From JAWLCA01 sp050485905 (GTDB lineage Bacteria > Pseudomonadota > Alphaproteobacteria > Rhodobacterales > Rhodobacteraceae), in contig JBJHCH010000144.1 in the NCBI GenBank assembly GCA_050485905.1, positions 1-7,602 of the forward strand: 7,602 nucleotides of DNA, read 5' to 3'. Positions 5,403 to 7,602 of this stretch are shown in pieces. Below the pieces are notes generated by a model. The model searched no databases. It was not told the DNA's origin and worked only from the letters and a program-made list of their open reading frames with translations. Each line of letters opens with the position of its first letter. Positions within the stretch are counted from its first letter, which is position 1. The translations under genes and the position numbers were made by a program.

Positions 5403-5780
5403 ATGATGAACACCATGCAGATGTCCCAGGGCGGCTATGGCGCGTCCAGCGTGCATATCAGAACGCCTCGCAGCATCGAGTACGAACTTCTGGCGCGGGT
5501 GACTGCGCGACTGAAGGCTGCCTGTACTGAGAGCGTTCCCTTCGCCCGGCTCGCCGAGGCGCTGACCGAGAACAACGAGCTTTGGACGACACTTGCGGGC
5601 GATGTGGCCGAAAGCAATAACGGCCTGCCTGCAGAGCTGCGCGCCCAGCTTTTCTATCTTTTCGAATTCACATTTCAGCACACGCAGAAGGTCCTGAAGC
5701 GTGAAGCTTCTGCCGAGGTGCTGATCGAGATCAACACCGCCGTCCTGCGTGGACTGGCCGGGCAGGGGGGCGGCAGGTGA
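5403..5780 (+). CDS. flaF: Flagellar biosynthesis regulator FlaF
   Basis: FlaF is an alphaproteobacterial regulator needed for flagellin production and acts together with FlbT; in Caulobacter it favours flagellin synthesis and export. The product is up to 125 residues. The family pattern spans about 23-117: RSIEYELLARVTARLKAA, FARLAEALTENNELWTTLAGDV, NNGLPAELRAQLFYLFEFTF and QHTQKVL. The start is uncertain by one or a few codons: AGGAAGGA at 5393-5400 precedes two adjacent ATG codons (5403 and 5406) and a third at 5415. It lies 123 bases downstream of flagellin, past the hairpin. Its TGA overlaps the flbT GTG start (GTGA). A promoter of its own is possible in the gap, but I see only a weak TTGACC at 5332-5337 with no good -10. 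Confidence 0.88.
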   Translation: MMNTMQMSQGGYGASSVHIRTPRSIEYELLARVTARLKAACTESVPFARLAEALTENNELWTTLAGDVAESNNGLPAELRAQLFYLFEFTFQHTQKVLKREASAEVLIEINTAVLRGLAGQGGGR

Positions 5781-6190
5781 GCGGACTTGTCCTCAAGCTC
5801 GCCCCCGGCGAGCGGGTGCTGATCAACGGCGCGGTGATAGAGAACGGCGACCGCCGGTCGCGTCTGTCGATCATGACGCCCAACGCGCACATCCTGCGTC
5901 TGCGCGATGCGATCCATCCCGAACAGGCGAACACGCCCGTGCGCCGCGTGTGCTACATCGCGCAGCTGGTCCTGTCGGGTGATGTGGAGCCCAAGGAAGC
6001 CCGTATCCAGCTTCTGCGCGGGATCGAGCAGTTGAGCCAGGTGCTGACCGACCACGACAGCCGGGCGCTTCTGAACAGCGCGACCAGCGCATTGCTGGAG
6101 GATCAGCATTACCAGGTGCTGAAGGCGCTGCGCGGGCTTCTGCCGCGCGAGGAACGCCTGATCGCGGCCAGCGGGGGGCGCCCGCAATGA
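5777..6190 (+). CDS. flbT: Flagellum biosynthesis repressor FlbT
   Basis: In Caulobacter, FlbT binds the 5' leader of flagellin mRNA and represses translation or promotes decay until the hook is complete. The product is 137 residues, the usual length. The conserved N-terminal half reads LVLKLAPGERVLINGAVIEN, GDRRSRLSIMTPNAHILRLR and DAIHPEQANTPVRRVCYIAQ. A helical C-terminal half includes ARIQLLRGIEQLSQVL and HYQVLKALRGLLPREE. The start is GTG at 5777, overlapping the flaF stop, with a purine-rich AGGGGGG at 5764-5770 six bases upstream. Coupling should give near-equal synthesis of the antagonistic pair FlaF and FlbT. The stop overlaps the ATG of the DUF1217 gene. The structured leader of the nearby flagellin gene is its likely target (inference). 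Confidence 0.93.
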   Translation: MSGLVLKLAPGERVLINGAVIENGDRRSRLSIMTPNAHILRLRDAIHPEQANTPVRRVCYIAQLVLSGDVEPKEARIQLLRGIEQLSQVLTDHDSRALLNSATSALLEDQHYQVLKALRGLLPREERLIAASGGRPQ

Positions 6191-7032
6191 GTTTCCAGCC
6201 GTTCGTTCCCATCACTGGCTACGGCGGCTGGAAGTTCCTGAATCGGACCCTGCCGCAGCAGCAGGAAACGTTCAACAAGACCCCCGTCATGCAACGCGAC
6301 ATGGACTACTTCCGTGAAAATATCGCGAAGGTGACATCCGCGTCAGACCTTGTTGCCGACCGGCGCCTGCTGAAGGTGGCGCTGGGCGCGTTTGGCCTCG
6401 ACGAGCAAATCGACGCCCGCGCGCTGGTCCGCAAGGTGCTGGAGGATCCGTTCATCGATCCAAAGGCGCTGTCCAACCGGTTCAGCGACCCGCGCTACAA
6501 GCAGTTTGCCGAGGCGTTCGGCTTCGGCTCCGAGACCGGCGCGAAGGTCGGGCAACAGGGCTTTGCCGACACGATCCTGTCGAAGTTCAAGGTGCGCCAG
6601 TTCGAGGTCGCACTGGGCGAGAGTGACGAAACCATGCGCCTTGCCCTCGGCGTGCGGCGCGAGATTGCGGAACTGATCGAAAGCGACAAGGAGGATCGCG
6701 CGAAATGGCTCGCGATCCTCGGGTCGCGGCCCATGCGTGAAGTGTTCCAGACCGCGTTTGGCCTGCCGGATGCCTTTGTTCAGCTCAATCTGGACAGGCA
6801 ACTCGATACGTTCAAAAGCAAGGCACGGCAGATCTTCGGCGACGACAAGATCGGCCAGTTCGCCGATCCCGAGAAGATGGAATCCCTGATCCGGCGCTAC
6901 GTCGTCCGGGCGGAAGCAAAGGCGATCATGGAGGGTGGCGGCGCCACATCCCCGGCGCTGACCATCCTGCAATCGTCGTCCTTCGTTCCCCTGTGGTGGA
7001 AGGACGAGCCGTCGAACTTCTTCTGGCGCTGA
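6187..7032 (+). CDS. DUF1217-family flagellar-locus protein
   Basis: This resembles DUF1217 proteins, which occur in alphaproteobacterial flagellar clusters and have no settled biochemical role. The product is 281 residues and mostly helical, with no signal peptide or membrane segment visible. The hallmark region is at 53-114: SDLVADRRLLKVALGAFGLD, a LEDPFIDPKALSNRF stretch and DPRYKQFAEAFGF. A second, weaker copy lies at about 174-239, with WLAILGSRPMREVFQTAFGLPD and FADPEKMESLIRRYV. The protein ends in an aromatic-rich tail (FVPLWWKDEPSNFFWR). The ATG overlaps the FlbT stop (ATGA) with a G-rich site at 6173-6178, so it is coupled to flaF-flbT. Absence of a signal suggests either a cytoplasmic role or export by the flagellar apparatus. 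Family assignment is from recalled motifs. Confidence 0.78.
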   Translation: MSFQPFVPITGYGGWKFLNRTLPQQQETFNKTPVMQRDMDYFRENIAKVTSASDLVADRRLLKVALGAFGLDEQIDARALVRKVLEDPFIDPKALSNRFSDPRYKQFAEAFGFGSETGAKVGQQGFADTILSKFKVRQFEVALGESDETMRLALGVRREIAELIESDKEDRAKWLAILGSRPMREVFQTAFGLPDAFVQLNLDRQLDTFKSKARQIFGDDKIGQFADPEKMESLIRRYVVRAEAKAIMEGGGATSPALTILQSSSFVPLWWKDEPSNFFWR

Positions 7033-7084
7033 TCCGGCCGACCGCCTTCAGACCTCCGGTATCTGCGCCTCTCGCCTCGTCAGC

Positions 7085-7602
7085 TCAACCGCCTGCGATC
7101 GCGGCGGCCAGCCGTCGGAACGATGCGGCAGTATCCTCCGCCTCGTCGGCAGCGATCAGCTTGTCCAGTCCCGGCCATGCACGGATCGCGGCATCCACCA
7201 CCGGATCGGACCCGGCGGCATAAAGCCCGGCCTGGATCATCAGTTCCGCGCGATCATAGGCGCCGAGCAGCCGCCGTGCCTGCTCGATCAGCGCGTTCTC
7301 CTCATCACTCGCCGCAGCGGGCAGGCTGCGCGAGACCGATCGCAGAAGGTCGATGGCCGGAAAGCGGCCACGTTCGGCGATGGCCCGGTCCAGCACCACA
7401 TGGCCATCCAGCACCCCGCGCAGGATGTCGGCCACCGGCTCTTCCATGTCCGACCCGGGCACCAGAACACTGAACACGGCGGTGATGTCGCCATCCGTCG
7501 TCTCCGGCCCCGGCCCCGCGCGTTCGGCCAGCGCGGTGATCAGATGCCCGACCGAGGGCGGATAGCCGCGCATCGAAGCTTCCTCTCCGGCCGACAGTGC
7601 GA
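7085..7602 (-). CDS. fliI: Flagellum-specific export ATPase FliI, C-terminal part (partial)
   Basis: FliI is the hexameric F1-like ATPase at the base of the flagellar type III export apparatus. The last 171 residues are visible and the reading frame continues past the window edge, so the true start lies outside. Visible landmarks are RGYPPSV and LAERAG, ITAVFSVLVPGSDMEEPVAD and LDGHVVLDRAIAERGRFPAI. Next comes DLLRSVSRSLP, whose SVSR arginine matches the arginine finger of F1-type ATPases. The C-terminal domain has AELMIQAGLYAAGSDPVVDA and IRAWPGLDKLI. The Walker motifs are beyond the edge. The family match is strong, and the flagellar rather than virulence-secretion assignment comes from context. 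It converges on the DUF1217 gene with a 52-base gap in which I see no clear terminator hairpin. Confidence 0.92.
   Translation of the reverse strand, partial: ALSAGEEASMRGYPPSVGHLITALAERAGPGPETTDGDITAVFSVLVPGSDMEEPVADILRGVLDGHVVLDRAIAERGRFPAIDLLRSVSRSLPAAASDEENALIEQARRLLGAYDRAELMIQAGLYAAGSDPVVDAAIRAWPGLDKLIAADEAEDTAASFRRLAAAIAGG

Noticed and set aside
6343..6972. 209-codon minus-strand frame opposite the DUF1217 gene
   Set aside because: The + strand frame has recognisable domain motifs and coupling to flbT; this frame is its complement with no ribosome-binding site.
7033..7084. Bidirectional terminator between the DUF1217 gene and fliI
   Set aside because: Only 4-bp complementarities were found, with no stable stem or T run.
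1..7602. Mobile elements, CRISPR arrays, tRNA genes or horizontally acquired islands
   Set aside because: No transposase, terminal inverted repeats, spaced direct-repeat arrays or tRNA-like folds were seen; codon composition looks uniform by eye.

Overview
The window is GC-rich, densely packed DNA that reads as an alphaproteobacterial chromosome, most likely from the Rhodobacterales (Rhodobacteraceae). The taxonomic cue is gene content: a short Caulobacter-type flagellin followed by the alphaproteobacterial regulators FlaF and FlbT, a stand-alone rod-binding protein of the CheL/FlgJ N-terminal type, and a DUF1217 flagellar protein. This assignment is inferred from protein families and gene order, not from a database match.

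Region 1 (1-1511, + strand) is metabolic. It holds the last 14 codons of an unidentified gene, then a complete fumarylacetoacetase (last step of tyrosine/homogentisate catabolism), then a 64-residue two-helix membrane protein whose ATG overlaps the fumarylacetoacetase stop. Region 2 (1508-3399, - strand) is the hook-assembly pair fliK-flgD. The flgD stop overlaps the stop of the small membrane protein, so the metabolic and flagellar blocks meet tail to tail with no spacer. Region 3 (3400-3509) is a divergent promoter region carrying a TTACC direct repeat with an 11-bp period, resembling a degenerate CtrA box. Region 4 (3510-4240, + strand) is a rod-binding protein gene and a flgN-like chaperone gene, overlapping and closed by a strong hairpin terminator. 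Region 5 (4241-7032, + strand) is a 220-base leader, flagellin, a hairpin without a U tract, then flaF, flbT and a DUF1217 gene joined by 4-base start/stop overlaps. Region 6 (7085-7602, - strand) is the C-terminal part of the flagellar export ATPase FliI, running off the window edge.

The genes make a coherent part of a flagellar locus. FliI energises export, FlgN-like and rod-binding proteins act in rod and hook-filament assembly, FlgD caps the growing hook and FliK sets its length, and flagellin forms the filament. By analogy with Caulobacter, FlbT and FlaF tune flagellin translation after hook completion, probably through the flagellin mRNA leader. I see no mobile element, CRISPR array, tRNA or rRNA. 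Nothing here is clearly a wholly new system. The least explained items are the structured flagellin leader, the CtrA-like repeat, the DUF1217 protein coupled to FlbT, and the small membrane protein at the boundary.
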